DNA from: Roseivirga sp. BDSF3-8
GTDB taxonomy: Bacteria; Bacteroidota; Bacteroidia; Cytophagales; Cyclobacteriaceae
Assembly: GCF_041449215.1 (NCBI RefSeq)
Contig: NZ_JBGNFV010000001.1
Location: forward strand, 905,001-969,000
DNA length: 64,000 bases
Direction: 5' to 3'
Below, piece after piece: positions 1 to 8,921 of the stretch. How positions within the stretch are numbered: the first letter of the stretch is position 1; every line of letters begins with the position of its first letter. Both the position numbers and the translations under genes were made by a program. The notes below the pieces were generated by a model. The model was not told where the DNA came from. It did not search any database and worked only from the letters and a program-made list of their open reading frames with translations.

Positions 1-605
1 GAATCGACTAATTTAAATTGCGAAAGAAACTCAATAGCATTAAAGAATTCATTCTCCAATGCCGGCAAGTCATACTCAAACTCTAGAAACCTCAGCATGG
101 CTTCATGAGATTGTACCAGAGTCTTATATTTAACCTGAAAACCGGAAGACACAATATCTCCTACCCTCAAACCTTGCCGGGAATATTTATCCTGGTAAGC
201 CGGTCCGATGCCCTTTAGGGTGCTTCCTATTTTTTTATCGCCTTTTGCTTTTTCGTTAGCCGCGTCAAGCAATCTATGTGTAGGAATTATTAACTGAGCT
301 TTCTTAGAAATGTGGAGGTTGGACTTTAGGTCAAGGTTAAATTTCCCCAGGTTTTGAATTTCCTTACGAAGAATAACCGGATCCAGTACAACCCCATTAC
401 CTATTATATTGGTGATGTCCTTTCTGAAAATTCCCGAGGGTATCTGATGAAGAACATGCTTGATATTATCGAACTCTAAGGTATGGCCGGCATTAGGTCC
501 TCCCTGAAAACGGGCTACCACATTATATTGCGGAGCTAAAAAATCCACAATTTTACCTTTTCCCTCATCTCCCCACTGGAGTCCGAGTAATACGTCTACG
601 CTCAT
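1..605 (-). CDS. purA: adenylosuccinate synthetase, N-terminal part (cut by window start)
   Basis: PurA joins IMP and aspartate with GTP to make adenylosuccinate, the first step from IMP to AMP. The first 201 codons are visible; the gene runs off position 1. The N-terminus shows the family phosphate loop GDEGKGK (residues 12-18, with catalytic Asp13) and the GGPNAGHT motif with catalytic His41. The start ATG (605-603) overlaps the TGA stop of the STAS gene in an ATGA arrangement, so the two are probably translationally coupled. Confidence 0.95.
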   Translation of the reverse strand, partial: MSVDVLLGLQWGDEGKGKIVDFLAPQYNVVARFQGGPNAGHTLEFDNIKHVLHQIPSGIFRKDITNIIGNGVVLDPVILRKEIQNLGKFNLDLKSNLHISKKAQLIIPTHRLLDAANEKAKGDKKIGSTLKGIGPAYQDKYSRQGLRVGDIVSSGFQVKYKTLVQSHEAMLRFLEFEYDLPALENEFFNAIEFLSQFKLVD

Positions 606-955
606 TGTTTGTTGATTTTTAGAAGAGTGTCAATAGCTTCCTGTTCACTAGATACAATTGTAAAAATTGCGTTTAGCTTAGTAATGATCAAGAGCTTTTG
701 TACATGCTGACTTGGGTTTATAAGTAAAACCTCTCCACCTTTATTTCTAAACCTGGTAAGCAAAACCAGCAGCATGGCTATACCGGTACTATTAATATAT
801 CTAACCTCAGAAATATCAATAGCACATGCTAAAACCCCTGCCGCAATCTGTTCCTCAATCAGGCGATTAAGGTCTTCATTTTGTTCCGGGCCTATAAGGT
901 CTCCCTCATATCTGACGAAAAATACGTTTTGCTTTACCTTGGTAGAAAAATTCAT
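602..955 (-). CDS. STAS-domain protein (anti-sigma factor antagonist-like)
   Basis: A 117-residue single STAS domain of the SpoIIAA/RsbV type. The core motif DISEVRYINSTGI (residues 47-59) carries Ser56 at the position phosphorylated by partner anti-sigma kinases in the family, so a switch role is likely. No anti-sigma kinase or phosphatase is nearby. The gene is directly upstream of and overlaps purA by 4 nt, which suggests co-expression rather than a dedicated partner-switch operon. Which sigma or other target it serves cannot be told from the sequence. Confidence 0.85.
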   Translation of the reverse strand: MNFSTKVKQNVFFVRYEGDLIGPEQNEDLNRLIEEQIAAGVLACAIDISEVRYINSTGIAMLLVLLTRFRNKGGEVLLINPSQHVQKLLIITKLNAIFTIVSSEQEAIDTLLKINKQ

Positions 956-991
956 ACTACTTACCCAATTGTATAGCTGAACTCAGCCATA

Positions 992-999
992 CAAATATA
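992..999 (-). promoter_or_regulatory. candidate -7 box for the STAS-purA unit
   Basis: On the minus strand TATATTTG fits the Bacteroidota -7 consensus TAnnTTTG, 37 nt before the STAS start. No good -33 TTTG is seen at the usual distance, so this is tentative. Confidence 0.35.
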
Positions 1000-1013
1000 G
1001 GGAAGAAAATTTG

Positions 1014-3236
1014 TCACGTGGTTACACGGCTAACTTTAACTACCCCGGGTACTTTTTTCAGTTTTTTGATAAGTAGTTCGAGGTGTTTGGTGTCCTGAAC
1101 GAATACCATTATGGTGCCATCAAAAATACCGCTATCGGAATCTATCGTAATGGACCGCATATTAACCTTCAACTCATGCGAGATGACTTCCGTCACATCA
1201 TTTATCAAGCCAACCCGATCTGTGCCAATAATCCGGAGACCTGCCAAAAAAGCTATCTCTTTCTGACTCATCCATTTCGCCTTGACGACACGGTAGCCAT
1301 ATTTGGATAATAACTCGGCTGCATTGTGGCAAGTTGTCCTGTGAATTTTTATTCCTTCATTGACTGTGACGAAACCAAATACATCATCTCCAGGAATGGG
1401 ATTACAACATTTTGCCAACTGATAGTCGACAATATCCATATCCTCTCCAATAAGCAGGGAGTCCTGGTCTTCACCCTTAATTTTACTAATCTCCTTTTTG
1501 AAGGTCTTCGCATCAGAAATTTCACGGGCAGGGTTCTTATCTATTGTTTCCCGGACTTCTCTGAATTTCTTAATATGAGTGGGGTCAATACTGCCTTTAC
1601 CTATTTTATAATACATATCGAGCACGGTCTTTTGCTCGAAAAAGGCTCGCATCTGATTAAGGGTAACATCATTCATAGGCAGTTTCATCTGCCTTAGCTT
1701 TCTCCTTACTATATCCTTGCCTTCAGAAGCACTGGCCTTCTTTTCTTCTTTTAGGGCATCTTTAATAGCACTCCTGGCTTTGCTAGTAGCCACAAACTTC
1801 AGCCAGTCTTCATTAGGTTTCTGCTTTTTAGAAGTGAGTATCTCTACCTGATCGCCATTTTTCAGAATGTGATTTAAAGGCACCAGCCTCTGATTTACTT
1901 TCGCCCCCAAGCAATTAGCCCCAATCTCGGTATGTATATCGAAGGCGAAATCGAGGGCAGTCGCCCCATGCGGAAGGGTGCGCAAGTCACCTTTCGGGGT
2001 AAACACAAAAACCTCCTCATTAAACAGGTTACTACGGAAGTCGTCAACGAATTCAATAGCCGACGTTTCCGATTGTTCAAGCATGTCCCTTACCTTGGAT
2101 ATCCATTCTTCCAAACCACTCCTCTGCGAAGCATTTTCTTTGTATTTCCAATGTGCGGCAAAACCCTTTTCGGCTATCTCGTCCATCCGTCTGGTACGGA
2201 TTTGAACTTCCACCCACTGGCCTGCCTTACTCATTACAGTAGTGTGTAATGATTCATAGCCATTAGCCTTCGGGGTACTTATCCAGTCTCTGAGCCTGTC
2301 TGGGTTGGGTTTGTAATAGTCTGTGACAATGGAGTATACCTGCCAACATGCGGCCTTTTCTACCTCTATATCAGTCTCCAGAATGATCCGGACAGCGAAA
2401 AGGTCATAAACTTCCTCAAAAGGGATATTTTGCTTTTTCATTTTATTCCAAATAGAAAAGATGGATTTAGGCCTTCCTTTGATCAGGAAGGGGTAACCAA
2501 GCTTACTTATCTCCTTTTGAATAGGGCTTATAAAGTTTTTTATGAATCGAGTCCGGGCTGACTTTGTCGCCGCTATTTTTTGGGCTATTTCACGATAGGT
2601 ATCCTCATCCGAGTATTTAAGGTAAAGATCTTCAAGTTCAGATTTGATAGTATACAGTCCAAGCCGGTGAGCAAGGGGTGCATATAGGTAAATGGTTTCG
2701 TTGGCAATTTTTAACTGCTTATGCCTGGGCATGCTTTCAAGGGTACGCATATTGTGCAGCCTATCTGCCAGCTTAATAAGAATAACTCTAACATCTTCCG
2801 ACAGGGTAAGAAGCATCTTACGGAAGTTTTCTGCTTGCTGAGAGCTACCATGTTCAAAAACTCCGCTGATTTTGGTAAGGCCATCAATGATCTTAGTCAC
2901 CTTAGGTCCAAAATCTTTATTTATATCTGTGAGTTCGTATTCAGTATCTTCTACTACATCATGAAGCAGGGCAGAAACAATGGAAGTGGTACCAAGGCCG
3001 ATCTCTTCGACACAAATCTGAGCAACGGCTATGGGATGGTAGATATAGGGTTCACCGCTTTTTCTACGCATATCCTTATGCGCATCTACCGAAGTGTTAA
3101 ATGCCTTTTTAATAATTTTGGCATCCCCATCCTTTAAAACAGGCTTGGCCTTTCTGAGTAGTCTGCGGTACCTGCGCAGAATTTCTTTTTTCTCTTCTTC
3201 TATATCGACTGTGATCATACGGTCGTCAATATCCAA
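1014..3236 (-). CDS. bifunctional (p)ppGpp synthetase/hydrolase (Rel/SpoT)
   Basis: A 740-residue long RSH protein that makes and degrades the stringent-response alarmone (p)ppGpp. The N-terminal hydrolase HD domain is intact: His67, the HD pair His92-Asp93, Glu96-Asp97 and the LADRLHNMRTL segment (about 156-166, with Asp158 and Asn162). The synthetase domain follows (RPKSIFSIWNKM at 255-266, YDLFAVRII with Asp278), then a TGS domain near 400-460 and an ACT domain at the C-terminus. Both catalytic halves look complete, as expected for the single long RSH enzyme usual in this phylum. It is a single gene upstream of STAS-purA on the same strand, with about 60 nt between. Confidence 0.95.
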   Translation of the reverse strand: MDIDDRMITVDIEEEKKEILRRYRRLLRKAKPVLKDGDAKIIKKAFNTSVDAHKDMRRKSGEPYIYHPIAVAQICVEEIGLGTTSIVSALLHDVVEDTEYELTDINKDFGPKVTKIIDGLTKISGVFEHGSSQQAENFRKMLLTLSEDVRVILIKLADRLHNMRTLESMPRHKQLKIANETIYLYAPLAHRLGLYTIKSELEDLYLKYSDEDTYREIAQKIAATKSARTRFIKNFISPIQKEISKLGYPFLIKGRPKSIFSIWNKMKKQNIPFEEVYDLFAVRIILETDIEVEKAACWQVYSIVTDYYKPNPDRLRDWISTPKANGYESLHTTVMSKAGQWVEVQIRTRRMDEIAEKGFAAHWKYKENASQRSGLEEWISKVRDMLEQSETSAIEFVDDFRSNLFNEEVFVFTPKGDLRTLPHGATALDFAFDIHTEIGANCLGAKVNQRLVPLNHILKNGDQVEILTSKKQKPNEDWLKFVATSKARSAIKDALKEEKKASASEGKDIVRRKLRQMKLPMNDVTLNQMRAFFEQKTVLDMYYKIGKGSIDPTHIKKFREVRETIDKNPAREISDAKTFKKEISKIKGEDQDSLLIGEDMDIVDYQLAKCCNPIPGDDVFGFVTVNEGIKIHRTTCHNAAELLSKYGYRVVKAKWMSQKEIAFLAGLRIIGTDRVGLINDVTEVISHELKVNMRSITIDSDSGIFDGTIMVFVQDTKHLELLIKKLKKVPGVVKVSRVTT

Positions 3237-3489
3237 CTAATACGGTTTACGTAAATTTTAGGAGCAAAATGGTTATTCTATCGAAACCAATAGTAATTCC
3301 AAGGCGGAAAATTTGAAAAAGTTTAGCAGGTGGCTGGAATAATAGGTGAAACTTTGCTTCCCTTAGGTAAAATCAGTTCGGTATTACTGAATTGGCTGAT
3401 ATTAAAATACTAACTATCCAGAAGAAATTGAAGAGCTGCCAAGCTTATTTAGCACAGCCTATTGAGGATATAAAATCTAGAATTATTTG
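3237..3489. other. intergenic region between rel and tRNA-Leu
   Basis: About 250 nt without a credible gene. It is the 5' region of the rel gene (minus strand) and leads into the tRNA promoter (plus strand). No repeat or hairpin stands out. Confidence 0.6.
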
Positions 3490-3521
3490 TTTGGAGATTA
3501 AAATAGGTGCACGTATCTTTG
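3490..3521 (+). promoter_or_regulatory. promoter of tRNA-Leu(CAG)
   Basis: TTTG (3490-3493), a 20-nt spacer, then TATCTTTG (3514-3521). This is an exact match to the Bacteroidota housekeeping promoter pattern. Transcription should begin near 3528, just ahead of the tRNA at 3535. Confidence 0.8.
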
Positions 3522-3534
3522 TGCCTCAATTGAC

Positions 3535-3616
3535 GCGGATGTGGCGAAATTGGTAGACGCGCTAGAATCAGGATCTAGTGCCGCAAGGCTTGGGGGTTCG
3601 AGTCCCTTCATCCGCA
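3535..3616 (+). tRNA. tRNA-Leu (anticodon CAG)
   Basis: Acceptor arms GCGGATG/CATCCGC pair fully. The anticodon arm is CTAGA-ATCAGGA-TCTAG with CAG in the loop. A long class II variable arm and the T-arm GGTTCGAGTCC are present. The discriminator base is A; the CCA end is not encoded. Confidence 0.95.
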
Positions 3617-3620
3617 CAAT

Positions 3621-3640
3621 GGAGCAGAGCTCCTTTTTTT
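3621..3640 (+). terminator. terminator after tRNA-Leu(CAG)
   Basis: Hairpin GGAGC-AGA-GCTCC followed by seven T, directly downstream of the tRNA. Confidence 0.75.
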
Positions 3641-3659
3641 ATTAAAAATTTGACGGAAT

Positions 3660-3693
3660 TTTAGGTAATTAAAAAACTTATTCCTTAAATTTG
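3660..3693 (+). promoter_or_regulatory. promoter of tRNA-Leu(UAG)
   Basis: TAAATTTG (3686-3693) matches the -7 consensus. The -33 element is a weaker TTTA at 3660. The separate promoter and the terminator upstream show that the two neighbouring tRNA genes are transcribed independently. Confidence 0.55.
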
Positions 3694-3712
3694 CCGTCCG
3701 ATTTGACCGATA

Positions 3713-3794
3713 GCGGATGTGGCGAAATTGGTAGACGCACTAGACTTAGGATCTAGCGCCGCGAGGCATGGGGGTTCGAGTCCCTCCATCCGCA
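3713..3794 (+). tRNA. tRNA-Leu (anticodon UAG)
   Basis: Same fold as the previous tRNA: acceptor GCGGATG/CATCCGC and anticodon arm CTAGA-CTTAGGA-TCTAG, giving anticodon UAG. It has a long variable arm and no encoded CCA. The two genes are near copies and probably arose by duplication. Confidence 0.95.
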
Positions 3795-3804
3795 CAATAA
3801 AAAG

Positions 3805-3846
3805 AACCCTCGATCTCGATACAGGTTATTTGGATTGAGGGTTTTT
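3805..3846 (+). terminator. terminator after tRNA-Leu(UAG)
   Basis: AACCCTC and GAGGGTT arms with a run of T after the second arm. It lies between the tRNA and tig. Confidence 0.6.
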
Positions 3847-3875
3847 GTATTTACAGACCTATAATTTTTACTGCC

Positions 3876-5207
3876 TTGGACATTAATCTGAATAAAAAGT
3901 CGAACACAGAGGCAACGCTAGACGTGGTCCTTAAAGAAGAAGACTACAAACCACAGGTTGAAGCTAAGCTGAAGGAATACAGCAAGAAAATGAACCTGAA
4001 AGGGTTCAGACCCGGCAAGGTTCCAGTACAGGTTGTACGAAGAATGTACGGACAGTCTGTATTAGTAGAAGAAGTAAATAATATCCTGAATAAGGCGGTA
4101 ACTGATTATATCCGTGAAAATGAGGTGAAGGTAATCGGTGAACCTTTACCCGACTTGGAAAAAGCTAAATCTATCGATTGGGAAAATGACACAGAGTTTT
4201 CATTTACATATGAGGTAGGTCTCGCTGATGACTTTGAATATGACCTTTCTGAAAACCAGGAGGTTACCCGCTACTCGATCAAAGTTGATGACGCTACGAT
4301 TGATGAAACTATCGATAACCTGCGCCAGCAATATGGCAAAATGACTAATCCTGAAAAAAGTGAGGAGAGTGACCTGCTATATGGTGAATTGATAGAAAAA
4401 GACGGTGAATTTAACACCAACACTCTTCTCAACATCTCTAAGGCTGAAATGAAAGAACAAGGAAAATTCATTGGCGTGTCGAAAGACGATGTCATTGAGT
4501 TTGACCTCCGAAAAGCTTTTAAGAGCGATGAAGATGTGGCTGCCCTTACCAACAAGCAGGACGATGAAGTGAGTGATCTTAAAGGCACCTTCACTTTCCA
4601 GGTTGAAAATATCAATCGTACAGAACCTGCAGATCTTGATCAGGAATTTTTCGATAAGATTTTAGGCCCCGGCACCGCCGTAACTGAGCAAGAGTTTAAA
4701 GAGAAGGTAAAGGAAATTCTGGAGAGCAATTATTCTAAGGAAACGGAAGGCTATCTGGAGTATAAGATCCGCGAAAAAATGGTGGATTCAACAGAGATGG
4801 AACTTCCTAAAGATTTTCTTAAAAAATGGCTCCTAGCGACCAACGAAGGCAAAATTACTGAAGAGGATATCGATAAAGATTTCGACCTTTATGTAAAAGA
4901 CCTAAAGTGGACGCTAATCCGGAACAAAATTGCTGATGACTATGAGGTCAAAGTAGAGCATGAAGATGTAATGGAAAAGGCGAAGGATATGATTCGTCAG
5001 CAGCTGGGAGGCATGGCTAACCCTGCGATGGAGGCTAATATGGACGCCTTTGCCGACAACTATCTGAAAGGGGAAGACGGACAGAATTATATGCGGGTCT
5101 TCAATGAAGCGAGAACAGAGAAGGTCTTCGAATTAATTAAAGAAAAGGTCAAAATCAACGAGAAAGATGTGACCGCCGAAGAGTTTCAAAAAGAAGCGGC
5201 AAACTAA
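3876..5207 (+). CDS. tig: trigger factor (TTG start)
   Basis: Ribosome-bound chaperone that receives nascent chains at the exit tunnel. The N-terminal ribosome-binding domain has the signature GFRPGKVP at residues 43-50. The first ATG in frame (Met39) lies just before this signature and would remove most of the domain, so the TTG at 3876 is the likely start. The middle region (about 150-250), where many trigger factors have an FKBP-type prolyl isomerase, lacks the usual FKBP glycine-rich motifs and looks degenerate. The C-terminal substrate-binding arms (about 250-443) are rich in Glu and Lys as expected. It lies just upstream of clpP-clpX, the common bacterial order. Confidence 0.95.
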   Translation: MDINLNKKSNTEATLDVVLKEEDYKPQVEAKLKEYSKKMNLKGFRPGKVPVQVVRRMYGQSVLVEEVNNILNKAVTDYIRENEVKVIGEPLPDLEKAKSIDWENDTEFSFTYEVGLADDFEYDLSENQEVTRYSIKVDDATIDETIDNLRQQYGKMTNPEKSEESDLLYGELIEKDGEFNTNTLLNISKAEMKEQGKFIGVSKDDVIEFDLRKAFKSDEDVAALTNKQDDEVSDLKGTFTFQVENINRTEPADLDQEFFDKILGPGTAVTEQEFKEKVKEILESNYSKETEGYLEYKIREKMVDSTEMELPKDFLKKWLLATNEGKITEEDIDKDFDLYVKDLKWTLIRNKIADDYEVKVEHEDVMEKAKDMIRQQLGGMANPAMEANMDAFADNYLKGEDGQNYMRVFNEARTEKVFELIKEKVKINEKDVTAEEFQKEAAN

Positions 5208-5229
5208 AATACTTGCATTACGTTAATAT

Positions 5230-5260
5230 AAAAGTCCTTTCAACAGAAGGGCTTTTTTTT
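5230..5260 (+). terminator. terminator after tig
   Basis: AAAGTCCTT...AAGGGCTTT imperfect hairpin followed by eight T, between tig and clpP. Confidence 0.65.
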
Positions 5261-5294
5261 ATTTTTGCCAAGATACTCACGTAACACTACCAAA

Positions 5295-5981
5295 ATGTTC
5301 GATAAAGAAATCAGCAGAGAAGAATTCCGTAAATACGCTGTCAAAGGACAAGGTCTGACCAGTTCGATTGTTGACTCCTACATTGGAAGAGTTGAAAACA
5401 TGACCCGTTCTGTTATTGAGGAACGTCCTACAAGATTTGCGGAAATCGATGTTTTCTCCCGCCTTATTATGGACCGCATTATTTTTCTTGGAATGCAGGT
5501 TGATGACAACATCTCTAACATTATTACCGCCCAACTTCTTTTCCTCGAGTCAGTGGATTCTAAAAAAGATGTTACCCTCTACATTAATAGTCCCGGTGGG
5601 TCAGTGTATGCCGGATTAGGCATATATGACACAATGCAACTTGTAGGACCTGATGTTAGTACAATCTGTACTGGTCTTGCTGCATCTATGGGCGCAGTGC
5701 TTCTTGCGGGCGGTGCTGATAAGAAAAGAGCTGCTCTGCCTCACTCAAGGATCATGATTCACCAGCCGCTCGGAGGAGCGCAGGGACAAGCGTCGGACAT
5801 TGAAATTACTGCGAAACAAATTTTAATTATTAAAAAGGAGTTATTAGGTATACTTGCCCAACATTCCGGTAAACCTTTAGAAGAAGTAGAGAAGGACTCC
5901 GATCGCGACTACTGGATGAAAGCTGAAGAGGCTAAAGCTTACGGGCTTGTAGATGAGGTGCTGGCAAAGCGCAATCAGTAG
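5295..5981 (+). CDS. clpP: ATP-dependent Clp protease proteolytic subunit
   Basis: Serine peptidase that forms the double-heptamer barrel degrading proteins fed by ClpX. With the ATG at 5295 the protein has 228 residues. The triad is Ser131 (LAASMGAV), His156 (MIHQPLGG) and Asp205 (SDRDYWM). A TTG ten codons upstream is also in frame but abuts the terminator, so the ATG is preferred. clpX follows 37 nt downstream on the same strand, so the pair is probably one unit. Confidence 0.95.
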   Translation: MFDKEISREEFRKYAVKGQGLTSSIVDSYIGRVENMTRSVIEERPTRFAEIDVFSRLIMDRIIFLGMQVDDNISNIITAQLLFLESVDSKKDVTLYINSPGGSVYAGLGIYDTMQLVGPDVSTICTGLAASMGAVLLAGGADKKRAALPHSRIMIHQPLGGAQGQASDIEITAKQILIIKKELLGILAQHSGKPLEEVEKDSDRDYWMKAEEAKAYGLVDEVLAKRNQ

Positions 5982-6018
5982 TCGGATATTGACGAATTAG
6001 ATCTTAGATACTAACGTA

Positions 6019-7251
6019 ATGACACAGCAACTTTCCTGTTCATTCTGTGGAAGAAGCCGAAAAGAAGTTGATCTTCTTATATCGGGAATCCACGCTCATA
6101 TTTGTAATGATTGTATTGACTCAGCTCTGGATATTAAAAATAAAGAGCTAAAAACAACCTCCCAAAGCACTATGCCGAAGCTAAAGCTTATACGGCCTAG
6201 GGAGATGAAAAAATACCTGGATGATTATGTGGTAGGTCAGGACGAGGCGAAAAAGGTAATTTCAGTAGCTGTTTACAACCATTATAAAAGGCTGAAACAG
6301 GAAGTCCAGGAAGACGATGTTGTTATTGAAAAGAGTAACATCATTATGGTAGGGGAAACCGGAACCGGTAAAACTTACCTGGCACGTACTCTGGCTAAAA
6401 TACTCCAGGTGCCTTTCTGTATTGCTGATGCCACTGTGCTTACAGAAGCCGGTTATGTAGGGGAAGACGTAGAGTCTATTCTTACCAGACTGCTTCAGTC
6501 AGCTAATTATGATGTAGAGGCAGCCGAACGTGGTATAGTTTATATCGATGAGATCGATAAGATTGCACGAAAGTCAGATAATCCAAGCATCACACGTGAT
6601 GTAAGCGGAGAAGGCGTTCAGCAGGCTCTATTGAAATTGTTGGAAGGCACTTCAGTGAATGTCCCCCCGCAGGGCGGGCGTAAGCATCCTGATCAAAAAA
6701 TGATTACCGTAAATACAGAGAATATCCTCTTTATTTGTGGTGGTGCTTTCGATGGTATTGCCAGAGTGATAGGTAATCGACTCAATACACGACCTATCGG
6801 CTTTGCCACGAATGAGGAATCTGAATTTCTTGGTTCTATCGATAAAGAAAACCTATTGCAGTATATTTCTGCACAAGATCTTAAAAACTTTGGCCTTATA
6901 CCTGAGCTAATTGGCCGTCTACCGGTATTAACACATCTTGATCCACTGGATGCAGAAACGCTTAAGCTAATACTGACTGAGCCTAAGAATGCACTGGTGA
7001 AACAGTATAAGCAGTTGTTCCGAATGGAGGAAATAGAATTGGAGTTCGCAGAAGACGGACTTGATTATATAGTGGAAATGGCAGTAGAATTCAAACTCGG
7101 TGCCCGAGGTTTGAGGTCAATATGTGAGGCTATTCTCACTGAAGCAATGTTTGACCTGCCTGGTAAGGAAATTAGAAAACTAAGGGTAGATAGAGAATAT
7201 GCCTCTAATCAGTTTAGAAAATCTAAGTTCAATAAGCTTAAAGCAGCCTAG
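6019..7251 (+). CDS. clpX: ATP-dependent Clp protease ATP-binding subunit
   Basis: AAA+ unfoldase that recognises, unfolds and translocates substrates into ClpP. It has the N-terminal zinc-binding domain (Cys7, Cys10, Cys29, Cys32), Walker A GETGTGKT (112-119), pore loop GYVG (145-148), Walker B YIDEID (175-180) and the RKH pore motif (221-223). The IGF tripeptide that docks on ClpP is at 260-262. Its 410 residues are normal for the family, and the ClpP-docking loop supports a working ClpXP pair with the gene upstream. Confidence 0.96.
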   Translation: MTQQLSCSFCGRSRKEVDLLISGIHAHICNDCIDSALDIKNKELKTTSQSTMPKLKLIRPREMKKYLDDYVVGQDEAKKVISVAVYNHYKRLKQEVQEDDVVIEKSNIIMVGETGTGKTYLARTLAKILQVPFCIADATVLTEAGYVGEDVESILTRLLQSANYDVEAAERGIVYIDEIDKIARKSDNPSITRDVSGEGVQQALLKLLEGTSVNVPPQGGRKHPDQKMITVNTENILFICGGAFDGIARVIGNRLNTRPIGFATNEESEFLGSIDKENLLQYISAQDLKNFGLIPELIGRLPVLTHLDPLDAETLKLILTEPKNALVKQYKQLFRMEEIELEFAEDGLDYIVEMAVEFKLGARGLRSICEAILTEAMFDLPGKEIRKLRVDREYASNQFRKSKFNKLKAA

Positions 7252-7258
7252 GCCTGTT

Positions 7259-8362
7259 TTAAGTTAAAGAATTAACAATTTGCTCCGCTACTTCTAGCGG
7301 GGCATTTTTTTTGCCTAAGCGTTTCTTCAAATCCGAGTATTCATTCAGCATATTTCGACGATAACTCGTATCGTCTACTAAGCTTTGTAACTCCTTTGTA
7401 ATCATAGAAGGAGTGAAATCGTTCTGGATTAACTCTTTGACCACTTCCTTTTCAGCCACAATATTAACCAGACTGATAAAGGGGACTTTTATGACCTTTT
7501 TAGCAATTGAATAGGTAAACGCACTAGTTTTATAACACACCACCTGGGGAACTGAAAACAGAGCTGTCTCAAGGGTTGCTGTACCGCTTGTAACAATTGC
7601 TGCCTTTGAATAACTCAATATGTCATATGCTGAATCAGTAAGAACCGTCACTGACGGATGCTCCATTGCTGCATCATAAAGCTCTACTGGTAGGTTAGAA
7701 ACAGCAGCTACCACAAAATGAAAGTCAGGAAGCTGATCTACTACCTGGAGCATGACATCTAACATCGATTTTACCTCCTGATATCGGCTCCCAGGCAGTA
7801 CAGCAATTATCTGGTCATTTTTTTGACAAAGGATTTTAGCATCAGCAGAAGGGCTATAATCATTTATCAATGATATAAGGGGATTACCTACAAAAATAGC
7901 CCCTACCTCATATTTTCTAAAAAAATCGACCTCAAAAGGGAATATGACATATAACTTATCTACAAATCGCTTTATTTTCTTTGCTCGTTTTGTGTTCCAG
8001 GCCCAAACTTTAGGGGAGATGTAGTAATGAACGGGTACCCCTAAGGATTTAGCAAACGCAGCAATTCTGAGGTTGAAACCGGGATAGTCAATAAGTACGA
8101 TCGCATCGGGAGCAAATGATCTTATATCCTTTTTACATTCTTTAAGAAAAGACCTGATCTTTCGTAGGTTAATTAGCACCTCCCACACCCCCATAAAGGC
8201 TGTCTCCCTATAATGCTTAACTAACTTCATTCCGGCAGCTTTCATGCCATCTCCCCCCCACCCTCTGATTTGAGCATCGGGATCCATCTGCATGAGATAT
8301 TTAATTAATTCACCTCCATGAAGATCACCAGACCTTTCTCCTGCAATAATGTAATACCTCAT
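7259..8362 (-). CDS. lpxB: lipid-A-disaccharide synthase
   Basis: Glycosyltransferase (GT19) that joins UDP-diacylglucosamine and lipid X to form the lipid A disaccharide at the inner membrane. The 367-residue protein begins with the typical IIAGERSGDLHGG segment. It also has the conserved YISPKVWAWNTKRAKKIK region (about 115-132) and LPGSRYQEV (about 189-197). It is convergent with clpX (7 nt between stops) and shares its 3' coding end with the clpX terminator. queD lies 18 nt upstream on the same strand, so they may be co-transcribed. Confidence 0.95.
   Translation of the reverse strand: MRYYIIAGERSGDLHGGELIKYLMQMDPDAQIRGWGGDGMKAAGMKLVKHYRETAFMGVWEVLINLRKIRSFLKECKKDIRSFAPDAIVLIDYPGFNLRIAAFAKSLGVPVHYYISPKVWAWNTKRAKKIKRFVDKLYVIFPFEVDFFRKYEVGAIFVGNPLISLINDYSPSADAKILCQKNDQIIAVLPGSRYQEVKSMLDVMLQVVDQLPDFHFVVAAVSNLPVELYDAAMEHPSVTVLTDSAYDILSYSKAAIVTSGTATLETALFSVPQVVCYKTSAFTYSIAKKVIKVPFISLVNIVAEKEVVKELIQNDFTPSMITKELQSLVDDTSYRRNMLNEYSDLKKRLGKKNAPLEVAEQIVNSLT
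7281..7312 (+). terminator. clpX terminator inside the 3' end of lpxB
   Basis: TGCTCCGCTA-cttc-TAGCGGGGCA hairpin (one G-T pair) followed by eight T on the plus strand. It lies within the last codons of the convergent lpxB gene. Confidence 0.75.
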
Positions 8363-8380
8363 GAATGAAAATAAAGAAGA

Positions 8381-8800
8381 CTATTCGCCGAAATATTCAA
8401 CGAAGTTTTTGGGGGTTTCATAAAGTTTTAAGCTGTGAAGCGCTGCTTGAGGAGCTATCTCTTTAACCTTATCGAACAAAATGGACCAAAACTCAATGAT
8501 GAGAATTTCACAACTGGCCATCTTGTCTTGCATAAAAGGCACATCCAGATTAAGGTTCTTATGATCTACCTGTTCAATAATCTCTTTCTTAACAAGATCG
8601 CCAAGCTTCTTCAGATCAATGACAAATCCGGTATCAGGGTCAGGCAGCCCCTTAACAGTCACAATTAGCTCAAAATTATGACCATGCCAATTTGCATTAG
8701 CACAAGGGCCAAAGACTTCCTCATTTTTTTCAGGAGACCACTTCGGATTATAAAGTTTATGGGCCGCATTGAAATGCTCTTTCCGGTTTACGTAAATCAT
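8381..8800 (-). CDS. queD: 6-carboxytetrahydropterin synthase / PTPS family
   Basis: Zinc enzyme of the 6-pyruvoyltetrahydropterin synthase fold; in bacteria it usually makes 6-carboxytetrahydropterin for queuosine. From the ATG at 8800 it has 139 residues. Zinc ligands are His14, His39 and His41 (NWHGHNF), Cys33 lies in the catalytic region, and DHKNLN (79-84) and a late YETP Glu complete the active site. An upstream in-frame ATG would add ten residues with no family support. queE, the next pathway step, is in this window at 18.8 kb, which favours the queuosine role over biopterin synthesis. Confidence 0.88.
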   Translation of the reverse strand: MIYVNRKEHFNAAHKLYNPKWSPEKNEEVFGPCANANWHGHNFELIVTVKGLPDPDTGFVIDLKKLGDLVKKEIIEQVDHKNLNLDVPFMQDKMASCEILIIEFWSILFDKVKEIAPQAALHSLKLYETPKNFVEYFGE

Positions 8801-8921
8801 TCCTTCACCACATTTTCGAATAGAACGCAAATATACAGCCCATAATTCGAAAAAATTAGAATAGCGATGAATTACTGCGTGTTACGGAATAATTCACGAA
8901 ATTGCGACAAATTCAAGCATA

